From Methylobacterium organophilum (GTDB lineage Bacteria > Pseudomonadota > Alphaproteobacteria > Rhizobiales > Beijerinckiaceae): a DNA stretch of 64,000 nt. The DNA is taken from assembly GCF_022179465.1 (NCBI RefSeq), contig NZ_BPQV01000004.1:1-64000 (forward strand), in the 5' to 3' direction. The translations under genes were made by a program, and so were the position numbers. Within the stretch, counting starts at the first letter, position 1. Each line of letters begins with the position of its first letter. Shown in pieces: positions 18,800-27,049 of the stretch. Under the pieces are notes generated by a model. That model was given only the letters and a program-made list of their open reading frames with translations. It was not told the origin of the DNA and searched no databases.

Positions 18800-21700
18800 T
18801 CAGGTCTCTGCGTCGACTTCCTGCTTCACATCGGCGGCCGCCCGCAGCCCGACATCGGCGATCGAGCCCGGCAGCGTCTCGACCGGGAGGGCGGACCACT
18901 CGGCCGGATCGGCGGCGGCGATCAGGTCCGGCTGAAAGGCCGGCGGCGGCGGCAGGAGATGCATGCCGGCGCTTCGCGTCTCGGTGTCGCCGTCCCGGAT
19001 CTCGACATGGTGCAGCATCAACCCCAGGAGCCGGCCATCGGGACCGAGCCCGATCTCGGAGGGCCGGAACAGCCTGTCGACGGTGAGCTCCAGGGCCACG
19101 AAGGCGCCGGCGGACCGGCCGAGATCCCGGACGGGAACGACCAGGTCGTAGACGCCTTCGACCGACAGATCGGCCTGCGCCACGGGCTTCCCCTCCGCCA
19201 GAAGGGCGACATGCCGCGGCTCTCCGTTCGCGATCATGACGAGGCGCAGCACCAACGCCTCGCCGCCGCGCAGGTCGTTCGGCAGCCTGAAGAGCAGCTG
19301 CGCCGCGCTCTGCGCGGTCCAGCGCCCATCCGGCTCGGCCTCGTGCCAGCCGGCGAACTGGAAGGGCGTGTCCGGGTGATCCCCGGCCGCGTGGCGCTGG
19401 CCGGTCGTCAGGGTCGGGAGATGAACCGTCGCGATCTGCTGCAGGCAGAGGCCGAGCAGGCGGTCGTCGGCCGAAAGGCCGAGCTTGCGCGGCGAGACGG
19501 GCCGGATGCCACGGAAGGCGATCTCGACCGCCCTGTCATCCGCAGCCTCCGCGGCGAGCTCGGTGAGATCGACGAAAGCCTCCGCGCTGACCACCTGCGG
19601 CCCCGCGGTCTCCGCAAAGGAGAGAACGCCCACCACACGCTCTCCGGAGACCAGCTCGACGGTCGAGGCGGGACCGCTCGAGAGACGGGCCGCGCGGAGG
19701 CGGAGGAGGCGGTCCCTCGTCTCGGCCGGCAGCCGGAAGGATGCGACGCCGAGCCCCGCGATGGACCATTGTCCGACCTTCTCGGGATCGTACCAGCCCA
19801 CCGAAAGCAGCCCCTGCCAGAACTCGGCATAGGCCGGATTGCCGGGGGACACGCTGATCCCCATCGGCAGGAACGGAGGGCCGGCACTCGGATGCGTCTC
19901 CGGCCGGTCGATCCGCAGACCCAGGAGGCCGAAGGACGGGCTCGCGGCGCCCCCCTCCTGCGAGAGCTGCAGATCCACCGGGCGTCCCGTCAGGAACGCG
20001 CTGGCCGGCACATGGACACGCACGGGCCGCGGCTGGTCGTCCGACAGGACGACCCGGTCGAGGCGGATGCCGTTGACCGCCGCGTTGATCCGGAGCGGCG
20101 GCCCGCCGGCCGGCTCCGCGGCGACCACGAGGGTCACGTCGAGGCCGCCTGCCGCGGGCGCGGCGGGCAGTCTCAGGGAGAGGATTCCGGAGGTGGGGCG
20201 CGCGCCGAGCCCATCGACCGCGAAGGGCGCCTTCACCCCCGCGCGGAACAGCTCCGAACCGCCCGTCAGCCACCGTCCCGCCACGAGCTCGTCGCTGGCC
20301 TGCTCGTCGTGCACCAGCCATTTCGCGAGGTTGAGGGGCTCCTTCGGACGCAGCAGGATGAACTTGGAGACACCGAGACCGAGATTGCGCAGATCCTGCG
20401 AAGCCGGGTTGAGCTCCCGGGCACTGCGCACATGATCGAAGTGGAAATCGAGGGCGAACCGGCCTTCGGGGCCGATCGCGCTGCGGGGGATGACGGCGCT
20501 GCGCAGCGCCGGGCCGCCGGCCGGCAGGTGCCAGTCGGCCACGCGCACGCCGTTGACGCTCAGCCCGCACATCAGTCGCGGCTTCTTGACGGCCGAGGTG
20601 ATCACGGCCGCGAAGACGAGATCCTCGTCGAGATCCTCGGCCACCAGATCGAGGCGGATCGAGGAGCGCCGCTCCGAGGCCCAGGACCCCCATTTCTCGG
20701 CGCCGTGCCAGCCGCCCGTCTTGTAGAGGACGGCCGACCGCAGATCGCCGAGGGAGACGCCCGCCCCGAGATTGTAGCGGAAGCGTTCGGTCTTGCGGCA
20801 ACGAAGCGGCAGGGCCTCGATCAGGGATTTCGCCGAATCCTGCCAGGTCGTGGTCCGGTACTGCGCCTTGATCTGGGCCTCGCGCGTCTGACGGGCCGTC
20901 CGCGAGCCGGCATAGAACAGGATCTTCGTGAACCAGTCCTGCCGGTTCTGCGGGTCGAGCAGATCGGTCAGGGACGGCGCGATCTCGCTCATCGAGGAGG
21001 TGTTCGAGGCGACGCAGACCTTCCCGTAATTGAGACTCTCGCCGATCGGCAGCCCCCAGCCCTCGTAGAGCGAGGGATAGGCCGTGAACAGGCAGTTCGC
21101 GTACAGCCAGTCGAGCGAGGCGTCGTCTATGTCGTCGAGGATATGGACGAAGCGGGCGATCCGCCGATCCTCGGACAGGGAGCGCGCCGTGTCCTCGCCG
21201 TTCCAGGAGACGCCCCCGACGATGATCAGATGGGGGCAGGCCTCGCCGAGCTTCCCCGCCAGGGAGACCCAGACGTCCTTCAGGAGCGTGTAGTTCTTCC
21301 GGGCGTGGATCGCCCCGACGCTCAGGACGAAAGGCGTCCTGCCGAACGCCTTCGACACATCCCGGAGGCGGGCGCTCTGGCTCTTCTGCTCCTCCGAGAC
21401 GACGTCCAGTTCGTCGGCCAGGCGGAATTTCGAGATGCCGGCGAGGTCGATGTCGGATTCGGCCGCGAACCGCTGGAGATCCGCCTTGGTGCTCTCGGAA
21501 TAGACCAGGAAATGATCCGCCGACCGCATCAGGGTCGTGAAGTTCTTGTTGAAATTGTTCGAGTAGCCCTTCTGATACCAGAACGGGAACAGCGTCGGCG
21601 TCAGATCGTGGATCAGGACGCAGAGATTGAGGTGATGCAACCCGGCGAACTGGGACAGGCCCTCCGCATAGGCGTTGTTCTGCATCCAGCCGCTGCCGGT

Positions 21701-23977
21701 GACCACGAAGGGCGTGCCGGGCGCGAAGGTCCCGTGCGCCAGGTCATCGGAATGCATGTCCAGGAAATACTTGATCGTGCCCGAATGGACGACGTCGGGC
21801 GGCACTTCCTGGAACTGGCCGCCGCTGGCCCAGGCGACGAAGCGGACCTTGACGCTCGTCCTGGCGAGCGCCTGGGCCAGGGCCCGCTCGACGCGCGTGA
21901 TTCCCGATTTCAGGGCGCCGTGCACCGCATTCGTGGTGACGTCGAAGACGACCTCCTGGGGCGGTCGTCCGGCCTCCGCGACGGTAAGGGCCTCCTCTCG
22001 CCGATCGGTGCGGCCGGCATGGTGGCGGACCGCCTCCTCGTAGACCTCGGCCGTCTCCCGCGCGTAGCGCTCCCACGAGAACGCGGTCCGGACATGCGCC
22101 TTGAGGGCGGAACGCTGCTCCTCGGAGAAGGGGTTCGCCCAGGCCTCGAGGATCGCCGCCTTGATCGAACGGGGATCGGTGGGGTCGCAGTAGCGCGCGA
22201 AGGCGCCGAAATACTCGCTCTCGCCGGACCGGCCGCTGAGGACCATGTTCGCGCCGGCCGCACCCGCTTCGAGGGCGGCGAGCGGCGCGCCCTCGCAGAA
22301 GCTGGGCAGCGTGAAGACGCGCGCGCCCGCCAGGGCCGAGAGGAGACGCGGCGAGCCGGGCTCCATCCGGCCCGCGAAGACGACGTTGTCGCCGGCGACC
22401 TTGCGCACCAGGGCCTCGTAATCCGGCTCCACGCTGTGGCCGACGATGACGAGGGGAATGCCCGTGCCGTTCAGCGCATAGGCGAGCAGGAGTTGGTTCT
22501 TGCGGCTCTCGATGCGGCCGATGGTGAGGACGTAGTCCTCGAGCCCGAACTCCTCCCGGAAGAGCGCCGGGTCGCCGGAGGCGAACTTTTCGGCATCGAC
22601 CGGATTGCGGACGACGCGATGGACCGGCGGCAGCGTCCCGAACGCCGCCGACAGGGCCTTCTCCTTCTCGCTGAGGAAGATGAACCCGTCCGACAGGGCG
22701 CCGATCTCGCGCAGCCGCTCGGCATAGTCCGGGCTCGGCTCGGGCAGGGCTCCCCGCTGCGCGAGCCAGGCGTATTTCTCGCGCAGGGCATCGAGGAGGC
22801 CGTCGACCTCCGCGACGCTGCTGCTGCGCCGGAAGACATTGGGAATGTCGATGGCCCAATGGTCCCGGTCGCGCAATTCGAGGAGGATCGGCGAGAACAC
22901 GAACGGCCGGTCGTGCCGCCGGACACGGCGGGCCAAGCCGACCGCCGTCCCCGTGGTCCAGATGTTGAAGCCGTGAACGACATCGACATCGGCGAGATCG
23001 GGGGCGTTGGACCAGTGCACCTCGGCCCGGATGCCCTCGCAGGCGAGGACCCGCGCCGTCTCCGGCACGCGCACGGACGGGCCGCCCAGGGCCGCGCGCT
23101 CGACGCCGTGCAGAACGAGCGCCGCCCGCTTGACGTGTCTCGGCGCCGACACCGTCGTCGCCGTCCGGTCGGGGACGCGCCGGAACAGATCGCTGAACAG
23201 AGCGTGGTGCCGGTCCGCCCAGTCGTCCCAGGTCCGGGCGGCGACGGCCTCCCGCAACCGGAAGCGTTCCGCCCGGATGCCGTTGAGGACCGCGCGCAGG
23301 GACGCGGCATCGCCCTTCTCGAATGCGAGATGGGGATATTCCGAAACCCAGCCCACATCCGAACCGATGATCGGCACGCCGCAGGCCAGGGCTTCGAGAA
23401 CGCACATCGGGCCGCCCTCGATCGTCGCGGGCACCAGGATGTAGTCCATCGACCGGTAGAACTCGGGCAGCCGTTCCTCGCTGATGTGCTCGGCCGGCCC
23501 CGGCCAGCCGTCGCCGGTGAAGTGCCACTCGATGTCCGGGACGTCCTGCACCGCGGCGACGAGGGCCTCGCCCTTCCGGCCGGTATGATAGGTGCGGCCG
23601 ACGACGCCGATCTTGATGCGCGGTACGAAGCGGTCGAGATCGACGCCGGGCGAGATCACATGGCAATCGACGCCGTTCTCCCTCAGGATTCGTCCGGTCG
23701 CATGCGACATCGCGATGGCCACGTCGATCTCGCCGGCCATGCGGACGAAGCGCTCCTTCGCCGAGGACACCTCTTCCTGATGCGTGAACAGGGCCGCTTC
23801 GATCGCGGAAACGCGCCCCGTCCTGCAGCCATACGTAATATAATACTGAATTGCACTTTCAGGATTGGAGTTCGTATCGTATGTCACATAATCATAGCGA
23901 TCGCTGATTTCTTTCGCCAGCTTTTCAAGTATCCATCCGCGATCAGAAAGAACAATATGAACACTTTCTTTCGGCAT
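18800..23977 (-). CDS. Giant multidomain glycosyltransferase (three GT modules plus beta-rich repeats)
   Basis: About 1725 aa. Module 1 (about 1-265) is a GT4-like domain with ATIEGGPMCVLEALACGVP. Module 2 (about 285-650) has TIGRIESRKN and PSFCEGAPLAALEAGAAG. Module 3 (about 675-1060) has SVGAIHARKNYTLLKDVW and PSLYEGWGLPIGESLNYG. The last 650 residues hold about four beta-rich units, three with GGW/GW followed by a W six to nine residues on, and closings such as LGLSADDRLLGLCLQQI and IGLGPDGRLLGLMLHHV; I compare them with DUF7024-type domains. No signal or membrane helix is seen. The ATG at 23977 follows AAAGGA; a TTG stands just before it. Three transferases in one chain suggest stepwise building of one repeat unit. 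Confidence 0.85.
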   Translation of the reverse strand: MPKESVHIVLSDRGWILEKLAKEISDRYDYVTYDTNSNPESAIQYYITYGCRTGRVSAIEAALFTHQEEVSSAKERFVRMAGEIDVAIAMSHATGRILRENGVDCHVISPGVDLDRFVPRIKIGVVGRTYHTGRKGEALVAAVQDVPDIEWHFTGDGWPGPAEHISEERLPEFYRSMDYILVPATIEGGPMCVLEALACGVPIIGSDVGWVSEYPHLAFEKGDAASLRAVLNGIRAERFRLREAVAARTWDDWADRHHALFSDLFRRVPDRTATTVSAPRHVKRAALVLHGVERAALGGPSVRVPETARVLACEGIRAEVHWSNAPDLADVDVVHGFNIWTTGTAVGLARRVRRHDRPFVFSPILLELRDRDHWAIDIPNVFRRSSSVAEVDGLLDALREKYAWLAQRGALPEPSPDYAERLREIGALSDGFIFLSEKEKALSAAFGTLPPVHRVVRNPVDAEKFASGDPALFREEFGLEDYVLTIGRIESRKNQLLLAYALNGTGIPLVIVGHSVEPDYEALVRKVAGDNVVFAGRMEPGSPRLLSALAGARVFTLPSFCEGAPLAALEAGAAGANMVLSGRSGESEYFGAFARYCDPTDPRSIKAAILEAWANPFSEEQRSALKAHVRTAFSWERYARETAEVYEEAVRHHAGRTDRREEALTVAEAGRPPQEVVFDVTTNAVHGALKSGITRVERALAQALARTSVKVRFVAWASGGQFQEVPPDVVHSGTIKYFLDMHSDDLAHGTFAPGTPFVVTGSGWMQNNAYAEGLSQFAGLHHLNLCVLIHDLTPTLFPFWYQKGYSNNFNKNFTTLMRSADHFLVYSESTKADLQRFAAESDIDLAGISKFRLADELDVVSEEQKSQSARLRDVSKAFGRTPFVLSVGAIHARKNYTLLKDVWVSLAGKLGEACPHLIIVGGVSWNGEDTARSLSEDRRIARFVHILDDIDDASLDWLYANCLFTAYPSLYEGWGLPIGESLNYGKVCVASNTSSMSEIAPSLTDLLDPQNRQDWFTKILFYAGSRTARQTREAQIKAQYRTTTWQDSAKSLIEALPLRCRKTERFRYNLGAGVSLGDLRSAVLYKTGGWHGAEKWGSWASERRSSIRLDLVAEDLDEDLVFAAVITSAVKKPRLMCGLSVNGVRVADWHLPAGGPALRSAVIPRSAIGPEGRFALDFHFDHVRSARELNPASQDLRNLGLGVSKFILLRPKEPLNLAKWLVHDEQASDELVAGRWLTGGSELFRAGVKAPFAVDGLGARPTSGILSLRLPAAPAAGGLDVTLVVAAEPAGGPPLRINAAVNGIRLDRVVLSDDQPRPVRVHVPASAFLTGRPVDLQLSQEGGAASPSFGLLGLRIDRPETHPSAGPPFLPMGISVSPGNPAYAEFWQGLLSVGWYDPEKVGQWSIAGLGVASFRLPAETRDRLLRLRAARLSSGPASTVELVSGERVVGVLSFAETAGPQVVSAEAFVDLTELAAEAADDRAVEIAFRGIRPVSPRKLGLSADDRLLGLCLQQIATVHLPTLTTGQRHAAGDHPDTPFQFAGWHEAEPDGRWTAQSAAQLLFRLPNDLRGGEALVLRLVMIANGEPRHVALLAEGKPVAQADLSVEGVYDLVVPVRDLGRSAGAFVALELTVDRLFRPSEIGLGPDGRLLGLMLHHVEIRDGDTETRSAGMHLLPPPPAFQPDLIAAADPAEWSALPVETLPGSIADVGLRAAADVKQEVDAET

Positions 23978-24529
23978 CAATTACCAATCCTTTACACAGC
24001 CATGCGGCCGTGAGAAAAACGTCATCCGGGATGCCGACCGTCGCCACTGACAGGATCCTGCACGGACCTGCCGATCGTCGGAGGGGGAGGGCGCGACGCA
24101 CTTGGCGGGCGCTCTGATCAGAGCCCTTCCGGCATCGGTTCGCTGCGACTGAAGCTCGGCGCCATCCCCCGACCTGCGCTGTGACGACGCGCCATGATGG
24201 ACCAGCCCCTCGCCGGCGGCAAGCGCTCTGGTTGCATTGGAAAGATTCTACTCTACCAAGCGAAGAGTTGGCAGGATGCGGCATACGTCGAATCAAGCCT
24301 TGATCGCGCCTTGACCGATGCAATCGGGCCTCGACACCCCGGAAATTCACGTGCTTTGGCCGCGATGTCGCAGAAACAGCATTTTATGTTTTCAATATTC
24401 TTTGATTGCCCCTTACGAGAATTTGTCTTTCTTCCTCCGAAATAGAGCCAGGCACAGGGGGAGCCGGAAATATTCATGAAACATTCGCAAATCAAGAAAA
24501 AATCAAACACAGGAAATAGCAATATAATT
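23978..24529. other. Intergenic region, partly AT-rich
   Basis: About 550 bp without a credible gene. It must contain the promoter of the giant glycosyltransferase gene. The stretch 24340-24540 is strongly AT-rich compared with the window and ends exactly where the glucoamylase fragment is cut, which marks a likely recombination edge of the glycan island. Confidence 0.5.
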
Positions 24530-24834
24530 TCAGAAAATTGCCATGAAGTCGTGCAGGATGACGAAGCCGTGCTCCGTGGGGAAGGTCGTCTCCAGGATGT
24601 TGCTGCGGCTCAGGTATTGCCGCACCGTCTCGAAACGCTTGGCCGGGCGGATCGTGAAGAAGTCCCCGCGCCGCCGGTCGAGCAGGCGCGAGAAGGCCGG
24701 ATCGGCATCGAAGCGCTCCAGGCAGGCCCAGTCGATCGCGCCATCCCGGGCGACCAGGGCGCAGCCCTCGCAATTGCTCAGAGAGCATAGGCCTCGATCG
24801 GCGGGTAGGGGCGCTCGGTCTCGGAACGGGGCAT
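24530..24834 (-). pseudogene. GH15 glucoamylase/trehalase-like 5' fragment, frameshifted and truncated
   Basis: From ATG 24834 the reading gives MPRSETERPYPPIEAYAL and then a stop. In the next frame it continues LSNCEGCALVARDGAIDWACLE, then RFDADPAFSRLLD, FFTIRPAKRF, LETTFPTEHGFVILHDFM, and stops at 24530. Joined by restoring one base near 24780, this follows the known start of GH15 enzymes (IEDYALIGDCETAALV, DGSIDWLCLPRFD, VLETxF, LIDFMP). Only about 100 of the usual ~600 residues remain. The cut lies at the border to AT-rich DNA. It is a dead remnant, probably of a gene broken when the glycan island arrived. Confidence 0.8.
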
Positions 24835-24889
24835 GGGACTCCTTCCGGGCGCCGTGGTTCGGGTGGAATGGGCGGCGAAGGCGGGGCGC

Positions 24890-25783
24890 TCAGGCAGCGA
24901 GGCGGAAGGCGGGTTCGAGCAGGCCGCGCACGCCGATCTCCACCAGAAGCGTGCGCCCGTGCTCCGGATCGGCGGCGCGGGCGGCCGCGTCCATGCCCTC
25001 GTAGGCGCTCGTCACCAGCAGCCGGTCGAGATCCGCCCCGGCGAAGGTCGGGCAGGTCGGCTGCCGGACCGGGACGGGGAGGCTGCGCACCCGGTTCCCC
25101 GCCGGGCTGTAGGCGTCGAGGCAGCCGGCGCCGAAGCGGGCGGTCCAGATCAGCCCCTCCGCATCCACGGCAGCCCCGTCGATGCCGCCTTCGCCGCCGC
25201 GATGGTCGTAATGCGTCTCGGGCGCGGCAACGGGCAGGCCGGTGGCGGGGTCGAGGGCGACGCGGTGAAGGACGCCCTCGTCCGTGTCCACGAAATAGCC
25301 GGTGGCGCCGTCCGGCGCGAAGGCGATGCCGTTGGGGATGGTGAGGTTCGCGTAGAGCCGCGTCACCCGGGTGCCGGCGACGTGATAGAGCGCGCCGCGG
25401 CCAGGCTCCGCCCCACGCCCCATGGTGCCGATCCAGAGGGCGCCGCAGGGATGGACGCGCCCGTCATTGGAGCGGGTCGCGGACTCCTCCGCCTCCAGGG
25501 GGCAGTAGAGGCTCAGGCGCCCATCCGCGAGGCTGCGCAGGTAGAGCCCGTCCGCCGCCGCGAGCAGCTGGCGCCCGGAATCGATTGCGGCGACGCCGCT
25601 CGCGGTGATCGGCAACTTATGGACCCGGGCCGGGCCGCCGCCCTCCCGCAGAGAGATCTCGAACAGGCGGTCCTCGAGGATGTCGACCCACCAGGCCGTG
25701 CCGGTCTCCGGATCGTAGCTCGGCCCTTCGCCGAGATGACAGCGGGGCGCCTCAAGGATACGGGCCGAGGTGATCTGCGTCAA
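24890..25783 (-). CDS. SMP-30/gluconolactonase/LRE family protein
   Basis: A 297-aa six-bladed beta-propeller. The start contains LEAPRCHLGEGPSYDPE (metal-ligand Glu), then SNDGRVHPCGALWIGTMG, ANLTIPNGIAFAPDG (metal-ligand Asn) and YFVDTDEGVLHRV, the classic SMP-30 blades with a divalent metal. Members hydrolyse sugar lactones such as glucono- or arabinonolactone in the cytoplasm. The start is probably TTG 25783, as no better ATG precedes the conserved region. It follows 56 bp upstream of the glucoamylase remnant in the same direction, so the two may once have formed a sugar operon. Confidence 0.9.
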   Translation of the reverse strand: MTQITSARILEAPRCHLGEGPSYDPETGTAWWVDILEDRLFEISLREGGGPARVHKLPITASGVAAIDSGRQLLAAADGLYLRSLADGRLSLYCPLEAEESATRSNDGRVHPCGALWIGTMGRGAEPGRGALYHVAGTRVTRLYANLTIPNGIAFAPDGATGYFVDTDEGVLHRVALDPATGLPVAAPETHYDHRGGEGGIDGAAVDAEGLIWTARFGAGCLDAYSPAGNRVRSLPVPVRQPTCPTFAGADLDRLLVTSAYEGMDAAARAADPEHGRTLLVEIGVRGLLEPAFRLAA

Positions 25784-26205
25784 AACAAGACTTCCCTGGC
25801 AGCAAAGCCCGTCGACGCCCGATGACCGTCAAAGTTCCAAAGTCCCTGGCCTGTCGGGTGAGGTTCTGCACCACGCATATCGTCGGTTCTTCATCCCGAT
25901 ATTCTGATCGATCATCCCCGCCAGCAGCATCGCGGCCGGCCGCGGCTCAAGGCACAGCGTCCGCCGGCAAGGGCTTCATCAAGAGCGTCACCTTGCGTTC
26001 AGCAGTCCTGTGGCCTTTCCTCGGCAGGCTGTTCAAGCGTGGCCGGTTCTTTGCATCGACTTTCGCGGATGAAAGCCGGTCAAGCTTGGCTCTGGTCTTA
26101 TTCTTGCCCCTTCTCCCGGCGAGAAGGACGCCTCTCATCCACGGACGATTCGCGGGACGACGGCGCCGCCGTCGGCGGTTCGTCGCATCCTGCGCAAGGG
26201 GATCC
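25784..26205. other. Intergenic region between divergent genes
   Basis: About 420 bp between the SMP-30 gene (minus) and a small secreted-protein gene (plus). It must carry both promoters. Open frames here have no family resemblance or good start signals. I see no other structure. Confidence 0.45.
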
Positions 26206-26601
26206 ATGCCGAAGCTCATCGCCCAGCTCGCCCTCTCCGCCGGTCTCGCGGCGGCCGCGGCTGTCCCCGCAACGGCGGGGGAGGGGACCTATGACGGCAC
26301 CTGGTCGGTGGAGCTCGTGACCGAGAGCGGCCTGTGCGATACCCGCTACAGCTATTCCCTCACTGTGCAGGACGGGCAGGTGCGTCCGGTCTCCCGGGCC
26401 GCCAGCAGCGGCGCCACGGTGACGGGCCGGGTCGGCGCCGATGGCAGCGTCGGCCTCAACGTCGCAACCGCGGCGGCCAGCGGCAGCGCCTCGGGCCGCC
26501 TCCAGGCCCGCTCGGGCGCCGGCACCTGGCGGGTCTCCGCCCTGTGCTCGGGCCATTGGACGGCGCGGCGCAGCACCGTGCGGACCGCCCAGGCCGAATA
26601 A
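26206..26601 (+). CDS. Small secreted protein of unknown function
   Basis: A 131-aa protein with a clear signal peptide (LIAQLALSAGLAAAAAVPATA, then GEG). The mature part starts YDGTWSVELVTESGLCD, a pattern seen in many small exported proteins of Rhizobiales, and ends with a second Cys (ALCSGHW), allowing one disulfide. The middle is rich in Ala, Ser and Gly. ATG 26206 is chosen for AAGGGG at 6 nt and the signal peptide; the reading opens further upstream but without a start signal. Likely periplasmic or outer-surface. Confidence 0.75.
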   Translation: MPKLIAQLALSAGLAAAAAVPATAGEGTYDGTWSVELVTESGLCDTRYSYSLTVQDGQVRPVSRAASSGATVTGRVGADGSVGLNVATAAASGSASGRLQARSGAGTWRVSALCSGHWTARRSTVRTAQAE

Positions 26602-26605
26602 GAGC

Positions 26606-26626
26606 GAGCGGGCGCGAGGCCCGCTC
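26606..26626. terminator. Bidirectional hairpin between convergent genes
   Basis: GAGCGGGC and GCCCGCTC pair with a GCGAG loop, 5 bp after the plus-strand stop and 9 bp beyond the minus-strand stop at 26635. Its position between convergent ends suits a shared terminator, though only CTTC follows. Confidence 0.5.
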
Positions 26627-26634
26627 CTTCGGGC

Positions 26635-26994
26635 TCACGCCGTGGCGAGCCAGCTCCGCGCTTCCTCGATGCGGGCGCGGTCGAATACCTTGATCTCGGC
26701 GGGGGAGAGCCGGCCGAAGCTCTCGGCGAGGATGCGCAGCCAGGACGCGTCCGTGACCAGGGCGACGTGGCTAATCCCCTTCATCAGCGCCAGGCCGAAG
26801 CGCACGTCCTTGAAGAAGGCGGCGGGCTCCATGCCCTCGAAGGCGCGCACATCCTCCAGGAGCCGCAGCTTCCCGCCGGCATCGAGATCGGCCTTCATCT
26901 TGGCGATGGCCGCGTTCATCTCCTCGTCGGTGATCTTCCCGTCGACCACGATCTCGGCGACGTTGGAATCGGGCTTTTTGTCGTAGCTCAGCAA
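26635..26994 (-). CDS. SpoIIAA-like (STAS/SEC14-type) protein
   Basis: About 119 aa. The sequence runs LLSYDKKPDSNVAEIVVDGKIT, then LRLLEDVRAFEGMEPAAFFKDV, HVALVTDASWLR and ending in EEARSWLATA, the PF11964 SpoIIAA-like pattern (EAARxWL end). Such proteins are small cytoplasmic STAS relatives of unclear function. I prefer the TTG at 26994, 8 nt behind GAGGAG, because the family starts at MLSY; an ATG at 27033 gives 13 extra residues without similarity. It ends 56 bp after priA, on the same strand. Confidence 0.82.
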   Translation of the reverse strand: MLSYDKKPDSNVAEIVVDGKITDEEMNAAIAKMKADLDAGGKLRLLEDVRAFEGMEPAAFFKDVRFGLALMKGISHVALVTDASWLRILAESFGRLSPAEIKVFDRARIEEARSWLATA

Positions 26995-27049
26995 GGTGCG
27001 CGCTCCTCGACTCGCGGGGCGACGCGCCCCCAAGCGGATCCGCGCAGGA

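Noticed and set aside
18713-24013. A plus-strand open frame of over 1700 codons opposite the giant glycosyltransferase
   Set aside because: It mirrors the minus-strand gene, has no family motifs, and its composition (Arg, Gly, Gln, Asp, Glu) is that of an antisense frame in GC-rich DNA.
24492-24788. A 98-codon minus-strand frame overlapping the GH15 remnant
   Set aside because: It is the wrong frame of the decayed glucoamylase and shows no similarity itself.
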